A stretch of 17,084 nucleotides of DNA, from assembly GCA_037178625.1 (NCBI GenBank), contig JAWZXG010000102.1:1-17084 (forward strand), given 5' to 3'. Position 1 is the first letter of the stretch; every line of letters begins with the position of its first letter. The position numbers were made by a program, and so were the translations under genes. The notes under the pieces were generated by a model. The model did not search any database and was not told the origin of the DNA. It saw only the letters and a list, made by a program, of their open reading frames with translations. Shown piece after piece: positions 1-8,772 of the stretch. This DNA is from Skeletonema tropicum. Taxonomy: Eukaryota; Bacillariophyta; Thalassiosirophyceae; Thalassiosirales; Thalassiosiraceae.

Positions 1-1977
1 GGCACAGCATTCGGGCGTCCTCTCCCTTATGCACGCTTTCGCAGAACCGATGCATTAGCGGATTTGTTGAGTCGGGAGATCTGTCCGACACGTGGTTCTC
101 ATTCACTTCGACGTCGGCTGTCATGTCGAGCACATTTGTCGCGTATGTTTCCAGCACTTTGGCCTTTTCCTCTTCCGTGTCTGCTCGATAGAAGTCATTC
201 AGATATGCCTTGTCCTTGGAAATGCCCAACAAGTGCAGATGTATCTGACCCCTTCCTGGCGCAAATTCGACTCTTGCCCAGTAATGCTCGATACCAAGCG
301 CGTCCTTCGCAACTGTGTCGAGAAAGACTTTCGACCTCTTCATGAAAAAATCATTGACATACACTGTGAATCTCTTGACTGATTTGGTCATGGCCTTGAA
401 GTCGTTTTTCTGCAGCAATTCGACCTGTTTGAGATTTTGTGCAGTTCGCTCAAGGCTGATCATCAGACGACGTAGATCCGGCCACCAGTTTTCGGCACAA
501 GATAACGTGATGAAATGGGTAGGCGGACCGTGTCCACGTGAAATATGGAAGTCAATCCACGATTCTAGCTCGTCCTGCTTCCCCCTCCAGAAACTGTCTG
601 ATCCACGTATACCCCTAGCGATGTATCGCAACTTGTTAATATAGCTCATATCACCCTGCCTCAACTGCTGCTGCAACTCCTCCACAGTTGGTGGCATTCT
701 CACACTCGCACCAAGGAAGTTCTTGTCTTTGTAAAAGAAATTGCCCTGGGTATTGTTCGTATGACGCTGCAGCATGTTGAAGACGTACAGGCAAAACATC
801 TGATCGTTAATGAATCTTCCATCTTGGTACCGTATCAAGTGAGTGGCCCAGCTACGGATATCTTTGACTTTCCCACGTCTGAGATCGTACACGTCTCCAA
901 TACCGCCAGGGAAGAGCCAAGGGAATGCATTCACGAACACTTGTCCCGTCGAATCAAACTCACTGTTGATGGTTTCGATTGGTTGACATGGATTGTCGTT
1001 GGCATAATGTTGCAAGTACAAGATAAAGATGCTGGTTTAGCTAAATCGAGTGGTAATTTGAACACAATCGAATCATTCAATGGCAAAGAATACACTCACT
1101 TTATTGGCGCATTGTGGTCGATGGGAGGGAAGTTGAGGACCTTTTCCTTCTGATTCGTTGCATTGGCTATAACTTTAAATTCCTTCACGATTTTGGCCTG
1201 TTTCGAGTTCGGTAAGGTATTGTTGTAGTTCGGGTGTACTGTCTCCATTTCAAACTCGTCTTCGTTGTTCTTGTCCTCTGGTGTACCTGTCTGATTGCCA
1301 GACAGTGTTTCTGCGGCGTCAGCCACGGCATCTCGTCTGCTGGGCTTTGTGTTCAGAGTGTATTTCTTCGCGACGTCATACAATGATCCATTCTTGATCC
1401 AATCTAGATTGGTTTCCTTAATTGTGATTCCATGATATCCACTGTGATTAAGTTTGAGCCACTTGAGAGCCGCTATTACTTTCCTCTTGTTCACTTTGTA
1501 ATGACGGCTGATAGATTCCCCCGTCACGCGGTTGCTGATATGCCGCACAAATGTTACCATACTCGTCTCAGTCTGTGGCAATTCCATGCACATGTTATTT
1601 ATATCCTGAGGAAAGCACACGCAATGACCGTTAATGCCATAGATACCATCCTTGATGTGCATCGACGGAATCATGGGCGAACACCTCCGAATCAGGAGCT
1701 TCTCTGACATAGTCAGATCTTTCAGCTCACTGGGTATGTCGTATCTTACCACGGGATTGCCATTTTCGTCAATCTTCATAACTCCTTCGCTGTCCCGCTC
1801 GTACCAGACTGGGTGGAAGTTGTTCTTCAAGAAATAGTCCGATTCTTTATGTTTCTTCGTTCTGCAAGTGGAGCAGATGACCTCCTCGCATCGTGTGGCA
1901 CTCTCCTTGACTTTCTCCGAAAATTCGAGCCTGTTCTCGCGGCAGACACTGCAAGTTTGCAGCTGCAGCGTCTTCAT
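1..1977 (-). CDS. Helitron Rep protein, DUF6570-like plus Helitron_like_N/HUH (3' partial)
   Basis: Two exons, 1977-1100 and 1031-1, join across a 68-base intron with GTGAGT donor and CCAG acceptor; the join is in frame. The first exon has Cys pairs (CSVC near the start, then CSTC), followed by LTMSEKLLIRRCSPMIPS and YGINGHCVCFPQDINNM, the pattern of the DUF6570 domain found upstream of Helitron helicases. The second exon reads NAFPWLFPGGIGDVYD, then DGRFINDQMFCLYVFNML (Helitron_like_N), and then VEFAPGRGQIHLHLLGI. The HLH of that last string is the metal-binding HUH motif (codons at 234-248). The catalytic tyrosines would lie past the left edge. The ORF from 1031 to 1 is uninterrupted. Its 5' end overlaps the upstream frame as ATGA at an A6 run, so it is probably a continuation of the upstream protein, not an independent start. 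Confidence 0.85.
1032..1099 (-). other. Spliceosomal intron, 68 bp, in Helitron Rep gene
   Basis: The donor GTGAGT directly follows codons for NAPI, and the acceptor is AACCAG. Removing 68 bases joins the DUF6570 frame to the Helitron_like_N frame and bypasses a TGA. An alternative acceptor TTTAG lies about 9 bases upstream. No palindrome is inside. The prediction rests on sequence alone. Confidence 0.65.
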
Positions 1978-2580
1978 TTTTTATATTCGAATTTCAACAT
2001 CTCCTCGATAGTCTGCCTCGATCGATTCGTTTCTTTGGAACGGCCGTGTTCGCCGTAACAGGGATTGTCCATGAAGGTGATGTCAAATTTGATGGCGATT
2101 GTGACTCCATTCGTCTTAATCCGGTTGTTCACAGCGTCCTTCAAAGACTTAATTGACTTGTTGAACTCATCCTTCGTGGAAGCTGCAAATGGCTCCTTTT
2201 CGTAGAATTTGTCAACGATGCCGTAATTTAGCGTATGTACATACATCTTGTTCACCGCTGATTTAGCTCTGTCATACTCAACGCCGTCCTTGGCCCATCG
2301 GATGTAAGTGTGTGTCGCACGCCTCCTTATCCAAGTACTTCTCTTCTGTCCTCACCTTCACTGTTTCACCCCAATGACTGGTATTTGTTGACCCACACGA
2401 CGTCCTCTCTCTTTTATTTTTCTCCGACCTAGAAGTGAACATGGGGATCTGTTCTTCTTCTTGTTCTTCTTCCTTTTGGTTTGTACCTGCAGTTGGTTCT
2501 CCACTAGCATTGCTCTCGGCTGGACTGGTGGTGTCAGCAGTGGTAGCGGTCCCTCCACTATTGATATCATTCTCTACCAC
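1974..2580 (-). CDS. Helitron polyprotein, linker region (frameshifted)
   Basis: This stretch links the protease part to the Rep part. The upstream piece is low complexity (SGGTATTADTTSPAESNASG, then a Glu-rich run), typical of a disordered linker. It then runs into KEACDT, and one base further into IRWAKDGVEYDRAKSAVNKM and a moderately charged segment ending FDITFMDNPCYGEHG, KFEYKK. Two one-base frame changes are needed, near 2312 (an ACACAC run) and at 1974-1977 (A6 then TGA). I do not recognise a named domain. Its position between the Ulp1 and DUF6570 blocks, on the same strand and without a clear promoter gap, argues it is one polyprotein. Confidence 0.55.
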
Positions 2581-2602
2581 TCCGTCTACCTCGTCGTCCT
2601 CA

Positions 2603-4533
2603 TCAACCGTCTCGGAATGGTGGAATGACTACCACCTTGTCGAGACCCTTCCACTTAGGCGAAGGATTGACCAGCCTCTTGTCTTCCATAGGTCGAACGA
2701 TCTCGATGCGCTTTACCTGGTGGACCTTCCTACTGAGCCATGTCCCATTCGATACTTGGAGAATTCTGTCAGAGGAGAGAGCCCCAATCGACACAATCTG
2801 ACCCTTCATGGGTGCATCCTTCTTTGAACTGCGGTATTCTATGATATCTCCCAGCTGTACGAATACATTCAAGTCGCTTGAGTCGGCATCCCCGTCATCG
2901 CGGGCGAGATTGCAATCCAGGTCGATGTAATTGTATGTCTTGTCGGTTCTGTAATGTATCTGATCGAGGTCGCCTGCACAAAATGATGTCATTAGTAAAA
3001 TGGAGCAGTGCACAATTTTACCAATAGTTGTGTACCATGTACAACATAGTTCAAAATAAACTCACCTGTGGTATCAGCGGACAGGTCGTCGTCATCATCG
3101 TCCAATTGAGAGTAAGACGAATCGCTGTTGGACACATGATCGGATTTATCGCCAACTGAGTCATCGCTTGTCTGTGTCACGGGAGATATAATCTCCACAT
3201 CATCGTCATCATCCTCATCATCACTTTCGCTCAAGCAGTCAATCAATGTATCTCGGTGATTTCGATACAGGCTGGTGATGTGTACTATGAGGTCATACAT
3301 TTCGGTCCTCAATCTATTGATGTCGTCTGCGTTGTAATCAAACAAGTCATGACTGCTTATACAGCTGGCGAAATTGTCAGTGAAATCTTTATTCTTGACC
3401 TTCAAGTCAACCATCTGAACTAGATTGTAAGCGTAGCGACATACGTGTACGCCACAGTCGTAGCCGTTCCCCTGGTCCATAACTGGTATAACACAAAAGA
3501 GCGTGAGATTGAGATAGTGAAACGACACAGTAACTGAAATTGATTGACTGATAGACTTCGCTCACCTTCGGGAAAATGCAATTGGAACGACTTGTGTCTA
3601 TGAGAGAAAGGCATCTCGAATCTATCTAGCGCATCATCATGATGCCTTCTCCACTCTGCGTTGAGAACGTTTCGAACAGCTTGCGCTATTTCCCTCCTGT
3701 TGTGGAGAGTACCGCTCCCAAGTGAATCCAAGTGTATCATAGCTGTGACATCTTTGCTGTAGGTCGTATCCCCAAATCTTGCCTTTGGTCTGTTTTATCA
3801 GGTTTGGATTCAGTACCGCTACTAACGACCAATGACTGGCAAGGTGCCACAGGAAAACATGACGATTTTCTTCTCGAAAATGTTGACATTCTTCAGGAAC
3901 TTCTTCATCGTGTCACTGTACCCCTCGCTCAGGGACCCCTGACAGGAGATACGTTGAACAGATGTGCACAGAAGAAGCGTTGTCCGCCAGGGCATCTGGG
4001 TGTTGATATCCACTTGAACCAGAATTGCAGTACCGCGTCATTTAACCACTGTCCAGGTTTAAGCGTCGCCAGATCCATTCCGTGAACAATCAAATTCCTT
4101 TTCATACTGTCCCTGAGAGAGTTCTCGAAAAATGCGGCGTAGTTTGATGCATCATCTTGCCCGATGAGTTTTGCCAGCCTGTGGGATAGGTCAGTCGAAC
4201 ATTTGTCTGCAAGCAAGAGGCTGCTATTGCTCGTCTTGAAAGGTATCACGAAACATTGTGATAATATGTCGACTGCCACTGGCAATGGTGTAAAGCTTTT
4301 CTGGGTCACCGATGATGCAGATGGTGGTTCAGCCGAGATCACATTCTGCTGTTGTCGTATGCCTGCACGAACCAAGTCATCACAGACTGTGCGCGCATTG
4401 GGACTCTTGACATCGTGCTGCTGAAGCGTAACAATGCTGGATAACGCCACAACTACAATGATTGTAGTTAGCAGCTCAGACGGTCCTCCCTTTCTTGCAT
4501 TGAATTGTATATCACCGACTCGCGGTGACCTTC
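2603..4533 (-). CDS. Ulp1/C48-family cysteine protease of the Helitron (frameshifted, spliced)
   Basis: Exons are 4533-3566, 3482-3066 and 2973-2603. The Ulp1 N-terminal signature LKPGQWLNDAVLQFWFKWI is followed by RFFCAHLFN, EGYSDTMKKFLKNVNIFEKK, then the catalytic His in SHWSLVAVLNP (3829-3834) and the Asp in MIHLDSLGSG (3726-3728). After an intron come the oxyanion Gln and nucleophile Cys in QGNGYDCGVHVC (Cys codon 3454-3456). All four C48 residues are present. Such enzymes cut SUMO-like modifiers or polyproteins. An acidic tail and a third exon follow, with LGDIIEYRSSKK and LQVSNGTWLSRKVHQVKRIE, a small beta-rich module. At least four one-base frame changes lie between about 3960 and 3775, several at TTTT, GG or AAAA runs, so this copy may be inactive. 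No in-frame Met was found near the start. Confidence 0.8.
2974..3065 (-). other. Intron, 92 bp, carrying palindrome 1
   Basis: Donor CAG|GTGAGT and acceptor TTTTGTGCAG. Splicing is phase 1 and converts TTG plus a divergent read-through tail into TTGDLDQIHYR, restoring the downstream frame. The intron contains a copy of the window-wide palindrome. Confidence 0.75.
2991..3025. repeat. Palindrome 1 (intronic)
   Basis: An imperfect inverted repeat of about 35 bp. The right arm, read on the minus strand, is ATTGGTAAAATTGTGCA; the left arm differs at a few positions. It lies in the 92-bp intron. Confidence 0.75.
3483..3565 (-). other. Intron, 83 bp, in Ulp1 gene
   Basis: Donor GAAG|GTGAGC and acceptor TTATACCAG, phase 1. 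Splicing yields HFPEVMDQGNGYDCGV, bringing the Cys motif into the frame of the upstream Ulp1 core. The agreement with the family pattern makes this one of the best supported introns. Confidence 0.8.
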
Positions 4534-4794
4534 CTGTAATTTGAGAGCGACGGATTTGCTTTGCTCTTTAATTACCTTAATCAGTATTCCTTTATTACGT
4601 AGTTGCTTAACTCCAAGGACAGTCCGTAACCAGCTCGTCACGAAAAGTATTGATGTGCGGCAAAGATATTACAGTCGCTTGGTAATTTGGTAAAATTGTG
4701 CAGTGGACAGATTTACAAATGTCAGTCAGTAAGTGATACCAAACCAAAGCAAATACGAATCAAAGCGTACGACAAACGTGATGGCAACACTCAC
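4534..4794 (-). other. Probable 5' intron, 261 bp, carrying palindrome 2
   Basis: A canonical GTGAGT donor at 4794 and an ATTACAG acceptor at 4534 bound a non-coding stretch. An open stretch just upstream (about 4866-4795, minus strand, with Cys-rich SCTCSCRHSGEG) can be joined in frame, giving STTTPRRSPRVGDIQ. That upstream exon has no Met, so the true gene start is unresolved. Confidence 0.5.
4685..4720. repeat. Palindrome 2 (intronic)
   Basis: The left arm ATTTGGTAAAATTGTGCA matches the family well; the right arm (GACAGATTTACAAAT) is degraded. It lies inside the probable 5' intron of the Ulp1 gene. Confidence 0.65.
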
Positions 4795-5009
4795 TTGGCG
4801 TTGTCGTCGATTCACCTACATGTGTGACTCCTTCACCGGAGTGACGACAACTGCAAGTACAAGAACGCAATTAAAAGAAAAAGGCGCTTGATTAGTAAAC
4901 GACGACGAAATTTCTTATTGTTAAAAAGAAATGCAGATATATCCCAATTCATGTATAGAATCCCACCAATCCTCCCCACCCCATTCTACTCCCCAAACTC
5001 AGTGGCTAA

Positions 5010-5393
5010 TCATTCCATGATAGTATCCTCAATAATTTCGTTCCAATCAGGAAAATTTCCACTCTTGAAGACATTTCTCCTCTCATTTTCAGTGACATCG
5101 TCAAACGACGAGTAACCAATAGATTGAAGGTGCGCTTTGATTCCGAAGTCGGTCAGGTACTTGTTCAAAGGTACTCCGTAAGTGACTGAATCAAACCCAG
5201 ATTTCCAAGTATGTTGAAAGTCCGAAATAATGTCTTGCAAAAGCTCATTCCTGTCTTTGTATGGAACGTTCTTTTTGGGGCGGTTCCTGAACTTGCCCTC
5301 AAGGAATCGATTGTACATCGTGTTGTTATTCTCTTCCATGACCTTCAAAGCAATGTACGCTGGTTTTTCTGCATCGCTCATCAATTGCTTCAT
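5010..5393 (-). CDS. C-terminal part of block-B protein, HMG-box-like start
   Basis: The frame opens with MKQLMSDAEKPAYIALKV and MYNRFLEGKF, which resembles the second half of an HMG box (the W/L..SD.EK..Y pattern). The preceding frame ends SAYGTYWQLSDRDPLAKDRE, which could be the first half if one base is corrected at the ATGA overlap (REQE stop / MKQ start). Alternatively, an intron from a GTACCT donor near 5454 to a GCAG acceptor near 5365 would join SAY to EKPAYIAL. The tail is charged and helical (YLTDFGIKAHLQSIGY, NEIIEDTIME). HMG-type proteins bind and bend DNA; the assignment here is tentative. It ends in TGA at 5010. Confidence 0.5.
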   Translation of the reverse strand: MKQLMSDAEKPAYIALKVMEENNNTMYNRFLEGKFRNRPKKNVPYKDRNELLQDIISDFQHTWKSGFDSVTYGVPLNKYLTDFGIKAHLQSIGYSSFDDVTENERRNVFKSGNFPDWNEIIEDTIME

Positions 5394-6215
5394 TCCTGTT
5401 CTCGATCTTTCGCAAGTGGGTCTCGATCGGAAAGCTGCCAGTAGGTACCATAAGCACTGTAATCAACTTTGTCACTGGATAATTCGATTGTAGTTTGTTT
5501 TCTCTTGAGAATGTTGTCGGTGGAGTAGTTTTGTTCCTTAATGAAGGTTTCCGTGAAACATTCGTACCAGTTAGGCACCGTGTCTCCAGCACTGGATACA
5601 TTGTTCCAGTAAGTCAGTAGAATCGATCTGACATGCTCACCCTTCAGGTACCAGGCCCTACGCCCCATCTCCGTAAAGAAGATAATATAGACTTGTTTAC
5701 TGGACTTGTTGTGTGTGATAGGACAAGACACTTCAACAGTAATCGGACTCAACGATGATTTCAGAGGAGAAGATGTACCAGTCGTGACAGAAGAAATATC
5801 CACGTTTTGCCATGCTCCACCGCCACCGCCACCGCCATTGTGACTATGATCACCTATAGTACTCTCGCTCCCCAATACCTCCATACCAGTCAAGCTTGTA
5901 GAACCGCCCGACTTGAACTTCACCTTTCACTTCTTCAGCAGTAACCATCGACGAAGAAGTTGCAGGAGACGATACAACATTGCTCTTCCCCTTTTCCAAC
6001 AATTTGATCCTTTTCAACAGAGCAGCTTTTTCTTGAGCTAACCTGTCTTCAATGCTGCGTTTACACGGTTGAGAACCATGGTCGAGCAAGGATGTGGGCT
6101 TCCCAACCACCTTCTTCCTCACAGGAGTGGTAAAAAGAGACCTAGCAGTACTAGCATCACTGACTTCTTCAATTACTTCGCTTGTAGCTTTGGTCAACTG
6201 GATAGAACCCCGCTT
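5390..6215 (-). CDS. Block-B protein, coiled-coil and unrecognised domain (frameshifted)
   Basis: After the 68-bp intron the frame reads KRGSIQLTKATSEVIEEV, then a basic patch TPVRKKVVGKPTS and a short coiled coil (IEDRLAQEKAALLKRIKLLE), ending VGRFYKLDWYGGIGEREYYR at TGA near 5850. The second frame, from 5923, has a Gly7 run (CCGCCA repeats on the plus strand, 5820-5836). It then reads VEVSCPITHNKSSKQVYIIF, MGRRAWYLKGEHVRSILLTY and NWYECFTETFIKEQNYSTD. One extra base near 5855 would explain the change of frame; an intron there is possible but no convincing splice pair was found. No known family was recognised. It is read as a continuation of the upstream SIDWY domains. Confidence 0.5.
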
Positions 6216-6283
6216 CTGCTCAGCGGTAAGACTACCACTTCAGTTTCTTATACGGATTCTGCCACAGGTTGAACTTTGCTTAC
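6216..6283 (-). other. Intron, 68 bp, in block-B gene
   Basis: Donor CGT|GTAAGC and acceptor GAGCAG, both phase 0. They join GVSAFR to KRGSIQLTKA and bypass a TAA in one frame and a TGA in the other. The length equals that of the Rep-gene intron. No palindrome inside. Confidence 0.7.
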
Positions 6284-6772
6284 ACGAAACGCAGAGACCC
6301 CAACAATGCAATCGTTACCTGAATCATGATCTTGATAAAGTAGACGAAACACAAGATTTCTGTCATCAATCGCCACACCCGTCATGTTGTTTTGCCCCCA
6401 ATCAGGTAAATTAATGACTGTAAAACTTTTCGCAGACCAGTCTTTGTGAGGGGGTATTGCAATCGCCACTCTAACTTGGCAACGCACACAGATTGCGCTC
6501 AACAGAGATTTGTACCAATCAATTGAATGAGCGAGCGATCTCTTAAAATGAGTCTCTTCTTTCAACCACTCTGCGACAACTTTTTTGCTGCCTTCAGCGT
6601 AGACCTCGTTATTACAAAAGTCATCCAACTGACTAGCACACCATTTCAAGAAATAACTCGTAAGTAAAACATTGCATCGGATGGTTCGTCTCTTGAAAAA
6701 AGGCAAGTAAACTTCTTGCAATTGATGAAGGTAGGCCGAACTTATCACCTGGGTCAGACACTTCCAACTCAT
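6284..6772 (-). CDS. Second SIDWY-domain copy (unrecognised domain)
   Basis: About 160 residues: a helical N-terminal half (VYLPFFKRRTIRCNVLLTSY, CASQLDDFCNNEVYAEGSKK, VAEWLKEETHFKRSLAH), then SIDWYKSLL (motif codons at 6512-6526). A beta-rich half follows with VAIAIPPHKDW, LVFRLLYQDHDSGNDC and IVGVSAFR. The pattern SIDWY-x2-LL, PP, FRLL, GVS repeats in the copy just upstream, so this is a tandem duplicate. No family was recognised. The frame before it ends in TAA at 6778-6780 and can be connected by removing one base. The GTAAGC donor at its end continues the gene. Confidence 0.65.
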
Positions 6773-6776
6773 TCCA

Positions 6777-7661
6777 ATTATTTGTCTTCCTTCAACAGCT
6801 GGAATACTGATGATACAAAGCCATCATCCCTCACAACATCAATTTCATCACTGCTGCGGTCCGATGAATTATTTTGCTTTGATTGCTCGTCAGTACCACT
6901 GATATCATCGAATTGATCATCATCGTCATGACCATCTAGACCATCATCATCGGAAGTGGTCAAATCCAAATCCCTCTCGATATAAACGGACACACCAGCA
7001 ACATTGTCACCACCATCACCGAGGCGACAATCAGTAATAGTGCGGTCAATGAGTAGCCTGAAATAGACTTTTCTTGGGCACTTTAGCCCGCCTGGAGCGA
7101 AGGAAACAATCCTCGTTTCACCGCTTTCTCCATGGCATCCATCAGGTGGCAGCAGCACACAAATTTCAAGACACATGATTGTGCTCAATACATCGAGCAA
7201 TGTGAAATACCAGTCAATCGAGCGATGTACTTTGTTGTATGAGTATTCGCATTCATAAATGAATTCGTCCATTCACTCTTTTGATACGAGGATAGAAGGG
7301 TTCATTCGCAGCCATATACATGACATCAGCGACGAACGGCAGCAGTTTCTCCTCTGTGTTGAGAGCCACGTTATCAACTACACAAGCGAGTGCGTGGAGG
7401 ATACTAAAAGTGTTTTCCTCGGTACCAACTTGTCACCGGTCGGCCTCTGAACATGATCCGCACCAGCTGTAATGATTTGTTTCAATCGCATCTTCTTTGC
7501 TAATTTCGACATTGCCAAATTGTCAAACATCGTCCGTAACAGAAAAAGTTTCTTGATACTCATTTACAACGAGTTTCCTGAGTCGTTGTACACTATCAGC
7601 AATATCACCTCTTGCAATCAAATCAACAGTATCAACGAAGTCATTAGGATTGCCATTCGAC
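6777..7661 (-). CDS. First SIDWY-domain copy with upstream helical module (frameshifted)
   Basis: Three open stretches on the minus strand. The first (7661 down to a TGA near 7540) reads KSNGNPNDFVDTVDLIARGD then VQRLRKLVVNEYQETFSVTD. The second (7432-7253) reads EENTFSILHALACVVDNVA, EEKLLPFVADVMYMAANEPF. The third (7272-6778) reads MDEFIYECEYSYNKVHR, SIDWYFTLLDVL (motif codons 7207-7221), ICVLLPPDG, VYFRLLIDR, NVAGVSVYI, and ends in a strongly acidic tail (about 6960-6840). The domain parallels the downstream copy. The second stretch resembles the D-x-IF module at 8608. One-base changes near 7272 and 7660 are needed, and 7540-7432 has two TGA codons in the otherwise continuous frame. Function unknown. 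Confidence 0.55.
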
Positions 7662-8772
7662 TTAAGACGAGGGAGGAGCAGTCTCAGTGACGTTCGATGG
7701 AGAGGAATGTGCCTTCGCTCGCGTCAAACTCTTGAAAACTTTGTTGTCAGGGGAGAGGTAATGGTGGTAAATAGTTCCGCGGGATTTGCCGCCCTTACGC
7801 TTGATACTCTTCCTTTTCCATCCATCCGAGAGATCTGAATGGGTGTAATCAACCCACTCATTCTCGCTATGTAGAAGGCAGTTGCATTTATTTATTAGGT
7901 AAAATTGTTCAGTGATCGATTATACTAAAATGATTCAATAAGCAAGCGATACTTAGTGCGGCAGTGCACATGCACACAAAATAAAACTCCACATGATAGT
8001 TGAATCAGGAGAGGCCTTCTCTCGGACAGGTACCGGTTTAGACTTTTTCGTGACAGCCACCTTTCTCGGACAAATCCGGTTCATCATCATCTTGAACAGG
8101 TTGATTCACGGGAGCCCGAATGAGTTTTGTCTTCAAGTACAAGTTTCCCGTTCTCATCACTGGTGTGAAGTTGAAGGTTGAAAAAAAAACTTGTAAGTAA
8201 AAAGGAAAGACAGAATTTGTAAAACGGTACAATGAACAAAAATACCAAAATCATTGAACCACACGAAGGTTAACCTTCTCTCTTACCAAAAATGCTCACA
8301 ATTTGAAGTGTACGGCGCTTGGCTTGTACCTCCTTTCTGAGCAATAGCGGCAAACATTAAGAAGTTGACCGCTGCAGACACCAGATCATCTTTGTCAGTA
8401 GAATCAGTCTTACCAACTGGGACATTCGGGTAATGTTCAGACAGTTCATTCAGGATGTACTTGATTGACCCGACTTCAAAGACGGAAAGAGCAGAAAAGA
8501 GCAGTTGTTCCTTCTCCAACTTGGCAACGTCAAACCCATCGCCTAATGCAACAGACGCTAGCAGCGAGAAGATACGATCGTCGGTACGCACCAAACGCCA
8601 ATTGATGTCTGTTAACGCTCAATGCAATGACAGGAGCCGACGGTTTAGCGGCAGTCTTGACCCCTGACGAAGTAAGACGTGCATCGACATTGCTCCGATT
8701 CCGCACGGCACGGAAGCCCTTACCATTACTACCAACGGTGGATATAACTGGATTTGTGTTGCCAAACTTCAT
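7662..8772 (-). CDS. Block-B N-terminal part: D-x-IF module and MBD-like domain
   Basis: Predicted exons are 8772-8724, 8608-8300, 8159-7993 and 7866-7662. Exon 1 starts at ATG with MKFGNTNPVISTVGSN. Exon 2 gives DINWRLVRTDDRIFSLLAS, LEKEQLLFSALSVFEVGS and IKYILNELSEHYPNVP, a helical module. Exon 3 is acidic then basic (QDDDEPDLSEK, VAVTKKSKPVPVREKASP), with one extra base in an AAA run. Exon 4 reads WVDYTHSDLSDGWKRKS, IKRKGGKSRGTIYHHYLSP and DNKVFKSLTRAKAH. This matches the methyl-CpG-binding domain pattern GWkR-x2-x-R-x-GkS-aG-x2-x-yYlSP-x-gk-x-fkS. MBD folds bind methylated DNA or act as protein adaptors. A TAA at 7662-7664 closes this frame; one base on, the reading continues. Confidence 0.65.
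7867..7992 (-). other. Probable intron, 126 bp, carrying palindrome 3
   Basis: A GTGGAG donor (weak) and CTACATAG acceptor are both phase 2 and join DSTI to ENEWVDY in frame. The body is AT-rich, has stops in the reading frame and contains a palindrome copy. Confidence 0.55.
7894..7931. repeat. Palindrome 3 (intronic)
   Basis: Left arm ATTAGGTAAAATTGTTCA, right arm ATCGATTATACTAAAAT, separated by GTG or so. It is an imperfect member of the family, within the intron before the MBD exon. Confidence 0.7.
8160..8299 (-). other. Intron, 140 bp, carrying palindrome 4
   Basis: Donor GTGAGC at 8299 and acceptor CACACCAG at 8160, preceded by a pyrimidine-rich T9 tract with CTTCAAC. Phase 1 splicing joins YTSN to LMRTGNLYL. 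An alternative acceptor, TTACAAG, sits just upstream of the T run. Confidence 0.65.
8214..8251. repeat. Palindrome 4 (intronic, degraded)
   Basis: AATTTGTAAAACGGTACA pairs with TGAACAAAAATACCAAAAT. It is more diverged than the others but has the same arm layout, within the 140-bp intron. Confidence 0.55.
8609..8723 (-). other. Intron, 115 bp, between exons 1 and 2 of block B
   Basis: Canonical donor AATG|GTAAGG and acceptor GTTAACAG, both phase 1. Splicing joins SN to DINWRLVRTDD, removing what otherwise looks like a frameshift. No palindrome inside. Confidence 0.65.

Larger units (their letters stand above)
1..4866 (-). mobile_element. Helitron-class rolling-circle element, 3' part off the left edge
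   Basis: The minus strand encodes, in order, a Ulp1/C48 protease, a linker, a DUF6570-like domain, a Helitron_like_N region and an HUH Rep motif. This is the N-terminal organisation of a Helitron RepHel protein with an added desumoylase-type protease. Helitrons replicate by a nick at the element end followed by rolling-circle displacement, using Rep plus a PIF1-type helicase. The helicase half is expected beyond base 1 and is not seen. No terminal TC or CTRR-with-hairpin end could be placed, so the element limits given are those of its coding sequence. At least seven one-base frame changes between about 3960 and 1974 suggest a decaying copy or sequence errors; the Rep exon itself is clean. 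Confidence 0.8.

Noticed and set aside
64..1153. Several plus-strand ORFs of 90-130 codons at the left end
   Set aside because: They are antisense to the clear Helitron Rep frame on the minus strand.
7432..7540. In-frame TGA codons suggesting TGA as Trp or selenocysteine
   Set aside because: Elsewhere TGA, TAA and TAG all end frames where continued reading gives nonsense, and TGG encodes the Trp of HW and SIDWY. A standard code with indels explains the data better.
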